Made by a program: the position numbers and the translations under genes. Shown here piece by piece: positions 1 to 7,399 of a stretch of 64,000 nt of DNA (its first letter is position 1; each line of letters begins with the position of its first letter). Under the pieces are notes generated by a model. The model worked only from the letters and a program-made list of their open reading frames with translations, made no database searches and had not been told where the DNA came from. Location of the stretch: positions 62,001-126,000 of the forward strand of contig NZ_DAMACX010000005.1 in NCBI RefSeq assembly GCF_031998825.1. Reading direction: 5' to 3'. This stretch comes from Pseudescherichia sp031998825. GTDB taxonomy: Bacteria > Pseudomonadota > Gammaproteobacteria > Enterobacterales > Enterobacteriaceae.

Positions 1-2
1 AT

Positions 3-455
3 GAGAAACAGATCCCGGTGGATATCTGCAACCATGCTCTGCTGGTGGGTTTTGGCCGCGTAGGCAGCCTGCTGGGCGAGAAGCTGATGGCGCAGGGTAT
101 TCCGCTGGTGGTGATCGAAACGTCGCGTACCCGGGTGGACGAGCTGCGTGAGCGCGGTATCCGCGCGGTGCTGGGCAACGCGGCCAACGAAGAGATCATG
201 AACCTTGCGCACCTCGACTGCGCCCGCTGGCTGCTGCTCACCATCCCCAACGGTTACGAGGCTGGTGAAGTAGTGGCTACCGCTCGCCAGAAGTGCCCGA
301 ACATTGAGATCATTGCCCGGGCGCACTATGACGACGAGGTGGATTACATCACCGAACGCGGCGCAAACCAGGTGGTGATGGGCGAACGTGAGATTGCCAA
401 CACCATGCTGACGCTGATTGAGAAGCGCCCGGTTGAAGAGGCGGTCACCGGATAA
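3..455 (+). CDS. ybaL: YbaL, C-terminal part (KefC-like cation/proton antiporter)
   Basis: Only the last 151 codons are inside the window; the frame is open back to the first bases, so the gene is cut by the window edge and not truncated in nature. The visible part is a TrkA-N (RCK) domain: a Rossmann dinucleotide-binding motif GFGRVGSLLG is followed by an acidic-tipped second strand (VVIETS). It matches the cytoplasmic C-terminus of E. coli YbaL, a predicted CPA2-family potassium/proton antiporter whose membrane half would lie upstream. The C-terminus ends RPVEEAVTG, and the same end occurs on mmuM downstream (see the repeats). Identity is near certain; the transport substrate is inferred from the family. 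Confidence 0.95.
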   Translation, partial: EKQIPVDICNHALLVGFGRVGSLLGEKLMAQGIPLVVIETSRTRVDELRERGIRAVLGNAANEEIMNLAHLDCARWLLLTIPNGYEAGEVVATARQKCPNIEIIARAHYDDEVDYITERGANQVVMGEREIANTMLTLIEKRPVEEAVTG

Positions 456-472
456 ATTGTTGCCCCAGCAGG
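424..472 (+). repeat. Direct repeat, copy 1: 3' end of ybaL and its downstream bases
   Basis: The last ten or so codons of ybaL plus about 18 bases downstream match positions 2874-2922 at about 40 of 49 positions, in the same orientation and reading frame. The two copies bracket mmuP-mmuM. This is what insertion of the mmuPM segment at the ybaL 3' end, with capture of a homologous ybaL end, would leave. Confidence 0.8.
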
Positions 473-527
473 GCATGCACTGCTGCTGGCATTTTGTTAA
501 CAATCAGGGTATAAAACTCCTTCAAAC

Positions 528-559
528 GGACATTTAGACATCCATACGTTTAGAAGGTG
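528..559 (+). promoter_or_regulatory. Tandem met boxes (candidate MetJ operator) of mmuP
   Basis: Abutting 8-bp units read GGACATTT, AGACATCC and ATACGTTT, followed by AGAAGGTG. Against the met-box consensus AGACGTCT they score 5, 6 and 6 of 8. Tandem 8-mers are how MetJ binds. The array ends two bases before the mmuP start codon and overlaps its ribosome-binding site (AGAAGG), so bound MetJ could repress mmuPM when S-adenosylmethionine is plentiful. The site is visible; binding is inferred. Confidence 0.65.
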
Positions 560-561
560 AT

Positions 562-1962
562 ATGCACACGCAGCAAGAGAATGGGCAGCTAAAGCGCACC
601 ATGAAAACCCGCCATTTGATTATGCTTTCATTGGGCGGCGTGATTGGCACAGGGTTATTTTTTAATACGGGATACATCATCTCTACGACAGGCGCAGCGG
701 GAACGCTGCTGGCTTATCTGATTGGAGCGCTGGTTGTCTGGCTGGTGATGCAGTGCCTTGGTGAGCTTTCCGTGGCGATGCCGGTAACAGGTGCTTTTCA
801 TGTCTATGCGGCGCGCTATATTGGCCCAGCAACGGGATATACCGTGGCATGGCTCTACTGGCTCACCTGGACCGTTGCGTTGGGGTCCAGCTTTACCGCC
901 GCCGGGTTCTGCATGCAGTACTGGTTCCCGCATATTCCCGTCTGGATATGGAGCGCCCTGTTTTGTGTCGTGATTTTTTCTCTTAACGCGATTTCAACGC
1001 GCTTTTTTGCCGAGGGCGAGTTTTGGTTTTCACTGGTTAAAGTCGTGACCATCATCGTTTTCATCATCTTAGGCTGCGGGGCGATTTTTGGTTTTATCGC
1101 GATGAAAGACGGTTCACCTGCGCCGGGGCTATCCAACCTCACCAGTGAAGGCTGGTTCCCACACGGCGGCTTGCCCATTTTGATGACGATGGTAGCAGTC
1201 AATTTTGCATTTTCTGGCACTGAGCTTATCGGTATTGCGGCAGGCGAAACGGAAAATCCACACCACGCTATCCCGGTCGCGATCCGTACCACCATTGCCC
1301 GGCTGATTATATTCTTTATCGGCACCGTTTTTGTCCTGGCGGCACTTATTCCGATGCAGGTGGCAGGCGTCGAGAAGAGTCCGTTTGTGCTGGTCTTTGA
1401 GAAAATAGGCATTCCCTATGCGGCGGATATTTTTAACTTCGTCATTCTTACCGCAATTCTCTCAGCGGCGAACTCCGGACTCTATGCATCGGGACGCATG
1501 CTGTGGTCGCTGTCCAATGAAAAAACGCTGCCGAGCTGTTTTGCCCGCGTCAATAAGAACGGCGTGCCGCTGGTCGCGCTTTCTGTCTCAATGCTTGGCG
1601 GTCTGCTGGCGCTTTTATCGAGCGTAGTCGCGCCCGATACCGTGTTCGTTGCCCTTAGCGCCATCTCTGGTTTCGCCGTTGTCGCCGTATGGCTCAGTAT
1701 CTGCGCGGCACACTTTATCTTTCGTCGCCGTCATCTACAGTTGGGCAAGCCGTTGACCGATCTAAAATACAGAGCGCCCTGGTATCCGCTGGTCCCCGTC
1801 CTGGGGTTCGTGCTGTGTCTGCTGGCCTGCGTTGGGCTTGCATTCGACCCGGATCAGCGCATTGCGCTTTACTGCGGAGTGCCTTTTGTTGCCCTTTGCT
1901 ACGCGACCTATTTTCTCACCCACAGAACAGAATCGAAGGAGGCTGACTATGCCGCAGATTAA
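562..1962 (+). CDS. mmuP: S-methylmethionine permease MmuP
   Basis: A 466-residue amino-acid permease of the APC superfamily with about 12 membrane segments. The first helix carries the APC signature GGVIGTGLFFNTG near residue 25. It is close to E. coli MmuP (467 residues) throughout, and it precedes the gene for the matching methyltransferase, so S-methylmethionine uptake is the expected role. The start at 562 follows AGAAGG. Its last 14 bases overlap mmuM, which implies translational coupling. A met-box array sits immediately upstream. In E. coli K-12 mmuPM lies at another locus; here it sits directly behind ybaL. Confidence 0.95.
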   Translation: MHTQQENGQLKRTMKTRHLIMLSLGGVIGTGLFFNTGYIISTTGAAGTLLAYLIGALVVWLVMQCLGELSVAMPVTGAFHVYAARYIGPATGYTVAWLYWLTWTVALGSSFTAAGFCMQYWFPHIPVWIWSALFCVVIFSLNAISTRFFAEGEFWFSLVKVVTIIVFIILGCGAIFGFIAMKDGSPAPGLSNLTSEGWFPHGGLPILMTMVAVNFAFSGTELIGIAAGETENPHHAIPVAIRTTIARLIIFFIGTVFVLAALIPMQVAGVEKSPFVLVFEKIGIPYAADIFNFVILTAILSAANSGLYASGRMLWSLSNEKTLPSCFARVNKNGVPLVALSVSMLGGLLALLSSVVAPDTVFVALSAISGFAVVAVWLSICAAHFIFRRRHLQLGKPLTDLKYRAPWYPLVPVLGFVLCLLACVGLAFDPDQRIALYCGVPFVALCYATYFLTHRTESKEADYAAD

Positions 1963-2905
1963 TCCTCTTACCGCGCTGCTTGAAAGCCACTCCTTTATTG
2001 TCCTTGATGGCGCTCTGGCCACCGAGCTGGAGGCGCGCGGATGCAACCTTGCCGATAATCTCTGGTCCGCCAAAGTATTGATGGAAAATCCACAGCTCAT
2101 TCGCGACGTACATCTGGATTACTTCCGTGCGGGCGCGCAGGCAGCGATTACTGCCAGTTACCAGGCCACGCCTGCTGGCTTTGCTGCTCGCGGGCTGACC
2201 GAGTCGCAATCGAGAGCGCTTATTGCGCACAGTGTGGCGCTGGCGAAAGAGGCGCGTGAAATTTATCAGGCAGAAAATGCCAGCGCGGGCCCGCTGCTTG
2301 TGGCTGGCTCCGTTGGGCCATACGGCGCGTATCTGGCCGATGGCTCTGAGTATCGCGGTGACTACGTCCATAGCGCTGAAGAGTTTCAGGCGTTTCACCG
2401 TCCGCGGATAGAAGCGTTGCTCAATGCGGGCGCAGATCTGCTGGCCTGTGAAACCTTACCCTCGTTTGCAGAGATAGAGGCATTAGCCGATCTGCTGTTG
2501 GACTATCCGCAGGCGCAGGCGTGGTTCTCATTTACCTTACGTGACGAGAGACACTTGAGTGACGGCACCCCTCTCGTCGAGGTAGTGGAGACGCTGGCAA
2601 AATATCCGCAAATCGTTGCGCTGGGGATTAACTGTATTGCGCTGGAGAAAACGACCGCAGCGCTAAAACATCTGCACAGCCTGACGGCGCTGCCTCTGGT
2701 TGTCTACCCTAACTCCGGGGAAACCTACGACGCGACAACGAAGGAGTGGCATACGCACGGCGATTCATGCGGCTCCTTAGTGGGATATTTACCACAGTGG
2801 TTAGAGGCCGGTGCGCGGCTTATCGGCGGATGCTGCCGGACTACCCCAAAAGATATCGCCGCGCTGAGTGTGCAGCGTCCGGCGGCAGAGGCGGTCACGG
2901 GATAA
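1949..2905 (+). CDS. mmuM: Homocysteine S-methyltransferase MmuM
   Basis: A zinc-dependent methyltransferase (318 residues) that moves a methyl group from S-methylmethionine or S-adenosylmethionine to homocysteine, giving methionine. The zinc cysteines are visible: C229 in GINC and C295-C296 in GGCC. The ATG at 1949 follows AAGGAGG at 1936-1942, a very strong site, and overlaps the mmuP end. The protein runs about eight residues past the usual end of the family: the tail RPAAEAVTG is not typical of MmuM but matches the YbaL C-terminus RPVEEAVTG, including the stop codon and bases beyond it. The catalytic domain is complete, so activity should be unaffected. Confidence 0.95.
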   Translation: MPQINPLTALLESHSFIVLDGALATELEARGCNLADNLWSAKVLMENPQLIRDVHLDYFRAGAQAAITASYQATPAGFAARGLTESQSRALIAHSVALAKEAREIYQAENASAGPLLVAGSVGPYGAYLADGSEYRGDYVHSAEEFQAFHRPRIEALLNAGADLLACETLPSFAEIEALADLLLDYPQAQAWFSFTLRDERHLSDGTPLVEVVETLAKYPQIVALGINCIALEKTTAALKHLHSLTALPLVVYPNSGETYDATTKEWHTHGDSCGSLVGYLPQWLEAGARLIGGCCRTTPKDIAALSVQRPAAEAVTG

Positions 2906-2922
2906 GCTCTTGCCCCGGCAGG
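2874..2922 (+). repeat. Direct repeat, copy 2: ybaL-like 3' end fused to mmuM
   Basis: This copy supplies the last codons, stop codon and first downstream bases of mmuM, and matches 424-472 in the same frame (about 82 percent by eye). Copy 1 belongs to the resident ybaL. The divergence suggests an old event, or an end that came from a different strain's ybaL. Confidence 0.8.
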
Positions 2923-2946
2923 CGCTGTCCCGCCGGGGCTTTCTTT
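2912..2946 (+). terminator. Terminator after mmuM
   Basis: GCCCCGGC and GCCGGGGC pair around a 13-base loop and are followed by TTTCTTTT on the + strand. It lies seven bases past the mmuM stop and before the convergent catalase gene. Confidence 0.8.
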
Positions 2947-2960
2947 TAGCGGGAGTGCGT

Positions 2961-3818
2961 TTACACCGATCCACTCACCGGTGGAACCGTGCCATCGATC
3001 TGCTCTTTCTGCGCACCTGAGCCCGGACGGGCAGCACCCAGCGCGGGCTCGCCACCCAGGATGTCCGGCTGCTCTTTAGCCGTAAACTGTCCGCGTCCAT
3101 CGTAAGCCGGACCTTCGCTCCAGCGCCCTTTCGGCAGCGGCTTGTCGAGAGAGGTATTCAGGCAGTAATAGGCGTGCTCCTGTGCCTCATTTTCCTGCGG
3201 GAAGCTGTTGGGGATTGGCAGGGAAGCATTCAGCCCACCCATATCTTCAATCACCGCCAGCCACTGCTGCTGGTGCATGGTGTCACGAGCGATAAGAAAC
3301 GAAAGAAAATCTTTCATGCCCTTATCTTCAGTCAGATTGTACAGGCGAGTAGCCAGCACGCGCCCGGTGGCCTCGGCGGTGACGTTTGCCAGCATGTCGG
3401 CAGCAACGTTACCGGATGCGTAAACATGACTCATATCAAAGGGTACGCCGTTAGCATTGACCGGCAGCGCGGCTAAGCCGGAGGAGAGGATATGACGGGG
3501 ATTCATGCCGCCCAGAATGGCGTTAACTACCGGGTCTTTTGCTGACGCCTCCTGATAGGAGAGCGGCGCGCCCTCAAGGTTCAGGGCAACGGCATACCCT
3601 AGCATTTCGATATGGCTAAGCTCTTCTGTGGCGGTAGAAATGAGCAGATCCCGAATTCGGGCATCGCCTCTGGCCCCCATCGCCTGGAAAAAGTATTGCA
3701 TCGCTACGCGGATCTCTCCCTCTACGCCACCAATCGCCTGTTGCAGCAGCATGGCAAATTCCGGATCTGCTTTTTCAACGCGTACGGGGAACTGCATTTT
3801 GGATGAGTGATGAAACAT
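2961..3818 (-). CDS. katN: Manganese (non-heme) catalase, KatN type
   Basis: A 285-residue ferritin-like protein that should dismutate hydrogen peroxide at a dimanganese centre. The known ligands of Thermus manganese catalase (Glu35, Glu66, His69, Glu148, His181) appear here as E35 in EGEIR, E66 and H69 in EELSHIE, E149 and H182 in DTMHQQQ. No signal peptide, so it is cytoplasmic. The start is preceded by AGGAGAAAG. It stands alone between mmuM (convergent) and the DUF4142 gene. In Salmonella the relative KatN is RpoS-dependent; no such promoter was demonstrated here. E. coli K-12 has no equivalent, so this is part of the accessory segment. Confidence 0.93.
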   Translation of the reverse strand: MFHHSSKMQFPVRVEKADPEFAMLLQQAIGGVEGEIRVAMQYFFQAMGARGDARIRDLLISTATEELSHIEMLGYAVALNLEGAPLSYQEASAKDPVVNAILGGMNPRHILSSGLAALPVNANGVPFDMSHVYASGNVAADMLANVTAEATGRVLATRLYNLTEDKGMKDFLSFLIARDTMHQQQWLAVIEDMGGLNASLPIPNSFPQENEAQEHAYYCLNTSLDKPLPKGRWSEGPAYDGRGQFTAKEQPDILGGEPALGAARPGSGAQKEQIDGTVPPVSGSV

Positions 3819-3983
3819 GACTTTCTCCTGGTAGATTTAGACATCTTTTGGAGTAAGAAGCCTGGTTGAAGAAGCCAGATAAAGAAAGCGTAACGAGAAG
3901 CATTTACAATCAATATGGCAGCGGTGTACTGAACAATGTGTACGCACTTCCTGGATAGCCGTTTGACATCACATCAATGCAAA

Positions 3984-4008
3984 CAGAGCGGGGTCTCGCG
4001 CCCCACTC
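3984..4008 (-). terminator. Hairpin downstream of the DUF4142 gene
   Basis: AGAG-GGGG and CCCC-CTCT arms pair around TCTCGCG. It lies 56 bases past the stop of the DUF4142 gene and is followed by GTTTGC on the - strand. The U-tract is weak, so this is a probable terminator. The rest of 3819-4063 shows nothing clear. Confidence 0.5.
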
Positions 4009-4063
4009 TGTTATGCAGACCAGATGTTCACTTTTGCACCAGAACATCTGCCTATCGAACATC

Positions 4064-4633
4064 CTATTTATTTATCTGCTGGGCAGATTTCAGGTGCTGC
4101 TCAACGACCGGCGTATGCGCGTCGGCCAGAGCCTTCACATCCGCATCCTTGATCATACTGGCGTCACTTTTCAGCTTCGCTAGCACCATCTCGTGGTCTT
4201 TGGTGCCGGCGTTTTCCATATACATTTTGTCAAACGCGTCGCCGCTCTGCTTTTCCAGTTGGGCAGCCATCGTCTTGTGCATGGCGTCTGGCTCAGTTGG
4301 CAGCGTCACGCCTTTTTGCTGGGCGGTGGTCTGTACTTTGGTCAGCGCAGCGCCGTGATCGTCGACCATCTTCTGAGCGAATGCTTTAACTTCGCTGCTT
4401 TGGGCCTTGGTCAGCGCGATCTTAGCCGCAGCGATTTCGTTGATATTGGCCTGCGCCATGTCCTTCAAGGCTTTTTCGTCGCCAGCGCTAAGCTTAGTAT
4501 TCGATGCGGTCTGGCCTGTGGCGTCACTCTGCATGGTGCTGGTCTGCGTCTGGGCTTGCACGCCGACAGAGATGAACATAGCTGCTACTGCTGATACGGC
4601 TAGCAGCTTTTTCAAGGTTTGACTCTTTTGCAT
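4064..4633 (-). CDS. Secreted DUF4142 family protein
   Basis: A 189-residue protein with a Sec signal peptide (KLLAVSAVAAMFISVGVQAQ, cleavage probably after residue 27) and then a helical DUF4142 domain, a ferritin-like four-helix fold found in many periplasmic proteins. Conserved-looking stretches include EAQANIAEIAA-type AQANINEIAAAK and DHGAALTKV with a DDH motif. Biochemical function of the family is not established; homologues cluster with stress genes. The start follows AGGAGAAC. It is a single-gene unit. Its neighbour KatN and the YmgB-family gene nearby fit a general stress theme, but that is inference. Confidence 0.8.
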   Translation of the reverse strand: MQKSQTLKKLLAVSAVAAMFISVGVQAQTQTSTMQSDATGQTASNTKLSAGDEKALKDMAQANINEIAAAKIALTKAQSSEVKAFAQKMVDDHGAALTKVQTTAQQKGVTLPTEPDAMHKTMAAQLEKQSGDAFDKMYMENAGTKDHEMVLAKLKSDASMIKDADVKALADAHTPVVEQHLKSAQQINK

Positions 4634-4737
4634 TTTGTTCTCCTGATGGTCATGGGTAAGGTTGGCGACAGGTAATTAACCGTGCGCAACCTCGTATGTA
4701 GGTTACAGCCTCAATGGTCAGTATAGTGGATGATCGA

Positions 4738-5628
4738 TTAGCGACAGCGGTTTACGCTATGATCCTCAACGGAGGACAGCAGGAAATGCCGGAGTTCGGC
4801 GGCAACGTCTTCTGGAGCCTCTTCGGCCATATGGTGGCCGCTGCTTATTGCTTTGCCCCGAACATCTTTTGCCCAGCTTTTCCAGATACCAACGATGTCG
4901 CCATATATCTCTTCCAGATCATCATATTTCGACCATAAGCAGAGCGTCGGACATGTAATCATGCGTCCGTGCTGACGGTCCTCAAGCTCATGCTCCTTAT
5001 CTATGGATAAACCCGCCCGGTAGTCTTCGAGCATCCCATGTACCGTTTCGGGATCGTGTATGGCTCGCCTGAACTCAACGTACTCTTCATCACCCATTGC
5101 TTTCGGCTGCCCTCCATACCATTTGTCCGGATCGGCCAGAATTGCCCGCTCGGGTTTTTCTGGTTGTGCAAAGAAAAACCAGTGATACCACTGCCTGGCA
5201 AATTTCTCGTTACATCGGTTGAGTGCTTCAAGTATGGGGATGCAGTCCAGTACGGCAAGGCGAGTAATTCGTTGCGGGTAATCAAGAGCGGCCCGGTAGG
5301 CTGTGTAACTTCCTCTGTCGTGTCCAACCAGGGAAAACTGTTCGAAACCCAGCTGGCTCATCAACTCAACGCAATCTTTTGCCTTCGCTCTCTTAGAAGA
5401 CCCCGCATGGTCAGGCTGGTCGACAGGTTTGGATGAGCGGCCAAAACCACGCAAATCAGGGCATATGACGGTAAATGATTTAGCAAGCTCCGGAGCCACT
5501 TTTGACCAGGTTGCGTGGGTTCGGGGATGCCCGTGCAGCAGCAAAACGGGAGGCCCATTTCCGCCATAGCGCACATTAAGCTCTGCTTCTGAAACGCGTA
5601 TTGTTGTATGCGTAAATCCCTCAAACAT
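4738..5628 (-). CDS. Alpha/beta hydrolase of the haloacetate dehalogenase-like family
   Basis: A 296-residue alpha/beta hydrolase with the order of the fluoroacetate dehalogenase family: oxyanion motif HGHPRT (residues 32-37), nucleophile D104 in VGHDRG, second acid D128 in AVLDCIP, H149-W150 in WYHW, and catalytic H265 in SGHHMAEEAP. In characterised fluoroacetate dehalogenases the carboxylate is held by two arginines in DRGxR; here the second is Y108 (DRGSY), so the substrate may differ. No signal peptide. The ribosome-binding site is a plausible GGGGGAAACC. Not found in E. coli K-12; base composition looks somewhat lower in GC than the core genes nearby. Confidence 0.8.
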   Translation of the reverse strand: MFEGFTHTTIRVSEAELNVRYGGNGPPVLLLHGHPRTHATWSKVAPELAKSFTVICPDLRGFGRSSKPVDQPDHAGSSKRAKAKDCVELMSQLGFEQFSLVGHDRGSYTAYRAALDYPQRITRLAVLDCIPILEALNRCNEKFARQWYHWFFFAQPEKPERAILADPDKWYGGQPKAMGDEEYVEFRRAIHDPETVHGMLEDYRAGLSIDKEHELEDRQHGRMITCPTLCLWSKYDDLEEIYGDIVGIWKSWAKDVRGKAISSGHHMAEEAPEDVAAELRHFLLSSVEDHSVNRCR

Positions 5629-6016
5629 AGGTTTCCCCCGCCTGTTGTTTAATACAAATATAGCGGTGGTGCGTCAGAGCGACGCTGGCCTCGCATCGAA
5701 AGCATCGATTTTAAACAATATGTAAAGAGTTAACTGCGGGTCAGGAAAGATGTTAGGATAGATATGTCTGGTGATCGTCCAGGCCACATCCTCTAGCAGG
5801 TTTGATGCCCCTGAATCGATGCGGGTGCACCTCATCTCCAATGAGCTGATTAAGCAGCTCTCACATGTTTTCATCTAGCCAAATGCGGCGCGCTCGATAG
5901 CGCTAGTGTGCGATAGTTCGCAAGGATTTCTCACGGCATTGGCGGCACAGATATCAAATATAAGCAGCGTTATTCGAGGACGAATGGCCCGCTTGCCAAT
6001 GCAGTTAAGGCACGCC
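5629..6016. other. Gene-free stretch between hydrolase and AriR-family gene
   Basis: About 390 bases. An open frame of 66 codons on the - strand (5674-5874) has no recognisable homology or ribosome-binding site. The interval must contain the divergent promoters of both flanking genes, but no consensus promoter stands out. Confidence 0.4.
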
Positions 6017-6298
6017 ATGAATAAAATAACCCATGAAAATTCAGGGGATACAATCACTTGTCAAATTCTGGTTGAAGCAGAACATAGCGCCGCAGCGATT
6101 GTTTTACAGCCAGAGTATGCCAGTCCGGAAGAGGCGATCGGAGCCATATCAGCAGAGTTGCTTAAGTCTGGTAAGAGTCTGACATTTAAAGAAATTCAGC
6201 TGGTGCTGATTGTCAGAATGAAGCTCTCATCTGGAGAGGTACAGCAGAGTATTTTGCGTGAGGCGTTGATGCTGGTAACGAATAAGTCATTATTTTAA
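6017..6298 (+). CDS. AriR/YmgB-family biofilm and acid-stress regulator
   Basis: A 93-residue protein whose C-terminal half (from about residue 35) is the all-helical AriR/YmgB domain, with the family pattern of a glycine-containing turn before two helices (LKSGKSLTFKEIQ, LVLIVRMK). E. coli AriR (88 residues) is a dimeric protein linked to biofilm formation and acid resistance through the Rcs system. I chose ATG 6017 because it has AAGG at 6007-6010 at good spacing and gives the family length; an upstream in-frame ATG at 5906 would add 37 unlikely residues. A clear terminator follows directly. Paralogue identity (ariR, ymgA or ycgZ) cannot be fixed. Confidence 0.75.
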   Translation: MNKITHENSGDTITCQILVEAEHSAAAIVLQPEYASPEEAIGAISAELLKSGKSLTFKEIQLVLIVRMKLSSGEVQQSILREALMLVTNKSLF

Positions 6299-6327
6299 CC
6301 CTGGTCGCCTTGACCAGGGCGTTTTTA
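6299..6327 (+). terminator. Terminator after the AriR-family gene
   Basis: CCCTGGTC and GACCAGGG pair around GCCTT, followed by CGTTTTTA. It starts directly after the stop codon and also lies 14 bases beyond the stop of the convergent mesD gene. Confidence 0.85.
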
Positions 6328-6340
6328 CTTGGTGATGAAA

Positions 6341-7372
6341 TTATTTAGCCAGCAGTTCTCTGCGAACAATCTCTGCACCCGCGCTTAAGGCGTTGAGCTT
6401 GCCTCTGGCCACCCGGCGAGACAGCGGGGTCATGCCGCAGTTGGTGCAGGGATAGAGCTTGTCGGCATCGACAAACTGAAGTGCTTTCCGCAGCGTATCG
6501 GCGACCTCTTCCGGTGTTTCAATGGTATTGGTTGCCACATCAATCGCCCCAATCATCACTTTCTTACCGCGAATCAACTCAATGAGATCCATCGGCACGT
6601 GAGAGTTTTGACACTCCAGGGAGACGATATCGATGTTAGATTTTTGCAGCTTGGGGAAGATCTCTTCATATTGACGCCACTCGGAGCCCAGCGTCTTTTT
6701 CCAGTCGGTATTGGCTTTGATGCCGTAACCATAGCAGATATGCACGGCGGTTTCGCACTGGAGTCCTTCAATAGCTCTTTCTAATGCAGCAATGCCCCAG
6801 TCATTGACCTCATCAAAAAAGACATTAAATGCGGGCTCATCAAACTGAATGATATCAACCCCGGCAGCTTCCAGCTCTTTCGCTTCCTGGTTAAGAATTT
6901 TGGCAAATTCCCAGGCCAGTTTTTCACGGCTTTTGTAGTGGCCATCGTACAGCGTATCGATCATCGTCATCGGCCCCGGCAAGGCCCATTTAATCGGTCG
7001 ATCGGTTTGCTGACGCAAGAATTTGGCATCCTCTACAAACACCGGCTTTTGGCGGCTTACCTCACCCACTACGGACGGTACGCTGGCATCATAACGATTG
7101 CGGATTTTAACGATCTCACGTTTCTCAAAATCAACGCCGCTAAGGTGCTCAATAAAGGTCGTGACGAAGTGCTGTCGAGTTTGTTCGCCGTCGCTGACGA
7201 TATCAATCCCCGCCTGCTCTTGCTCTTGTAGTCCCAACCGCAGCGCATCCTGCTTGCCCTCGATCAGCTCGTCACCCTGTAATTTCCAGGGGGACCACAG
7301 GGTCTCAGGTTGGGCAAGCCAGGCCGGTTTAGGCAAGCTGCCCGCGGTAGACGTCGGTAATAATTTTTTCAT
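6341..7372 (-). CDS. mesD: Folate-independent methionine synthase MesD (core MetE-like)
   Basis: A 343-residue protein corresponding only to the C-terminal catalytic barrel of cobalamin-independent methionine synthase MetE (about 750 residues); the folate-binding N-terminal half is absent. The zinc/homocysteine ligands are present: H211 and C213 in HICYG, E253 in SLECQNS, C312 in CTNCGM. The pairing with a DUF1852 gene immediately downstream of the operon start (7400-8395) identifies the MesD family, which is reported to need the DUF1852 protein (MesX) and oxygen and uses an unknown methyl donor. The gene lies 27 bases behind mesX with GGTCACC upstream, so both are one operon. Catalysis of methionine formation is established for the family, not for this copy. 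Confidence 0.85.
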   Translation of the reverse strand: MKKLLPTSTAGSLPKPAWLAQPETLWSPWKLQGDELIEGKQDALRLGLQEQEQAGIDIVSDGEQTRQHFVTTFIEHLSGVDFEKREIVKIRNRYDASVPSVVGEVSRQKPVFVEDAKFLRQQTDRPIKWALPGPMTMIDTLYDGHYKSREKLAWEFAKILNQEAKELEAAGVDIIQFDEPAFNVFFDEVNDWGIAALERAIEGLQCETAVHICYGYGIKANTDWKKTLGSEWRQYEEIFPKLQKSNIDIVSLECQNSHVPMDLIELIRGKKVMIGAIDVATNTIETPEEVADTLRKALQFVDADKLYPCTNCGMTPLSRRVARGKLNALSAGAEIVRRELLAK

Positions 7373-7399
7373 AGCAGGTGACCTTATATTTTTAGTTAA

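Noticed and set aside
2912..2946. REP element after mmuM
   Set aside because: Looks GC-rich and palindromic like REP but lacks the REP consensus and has a T-tract; it is a terminator.
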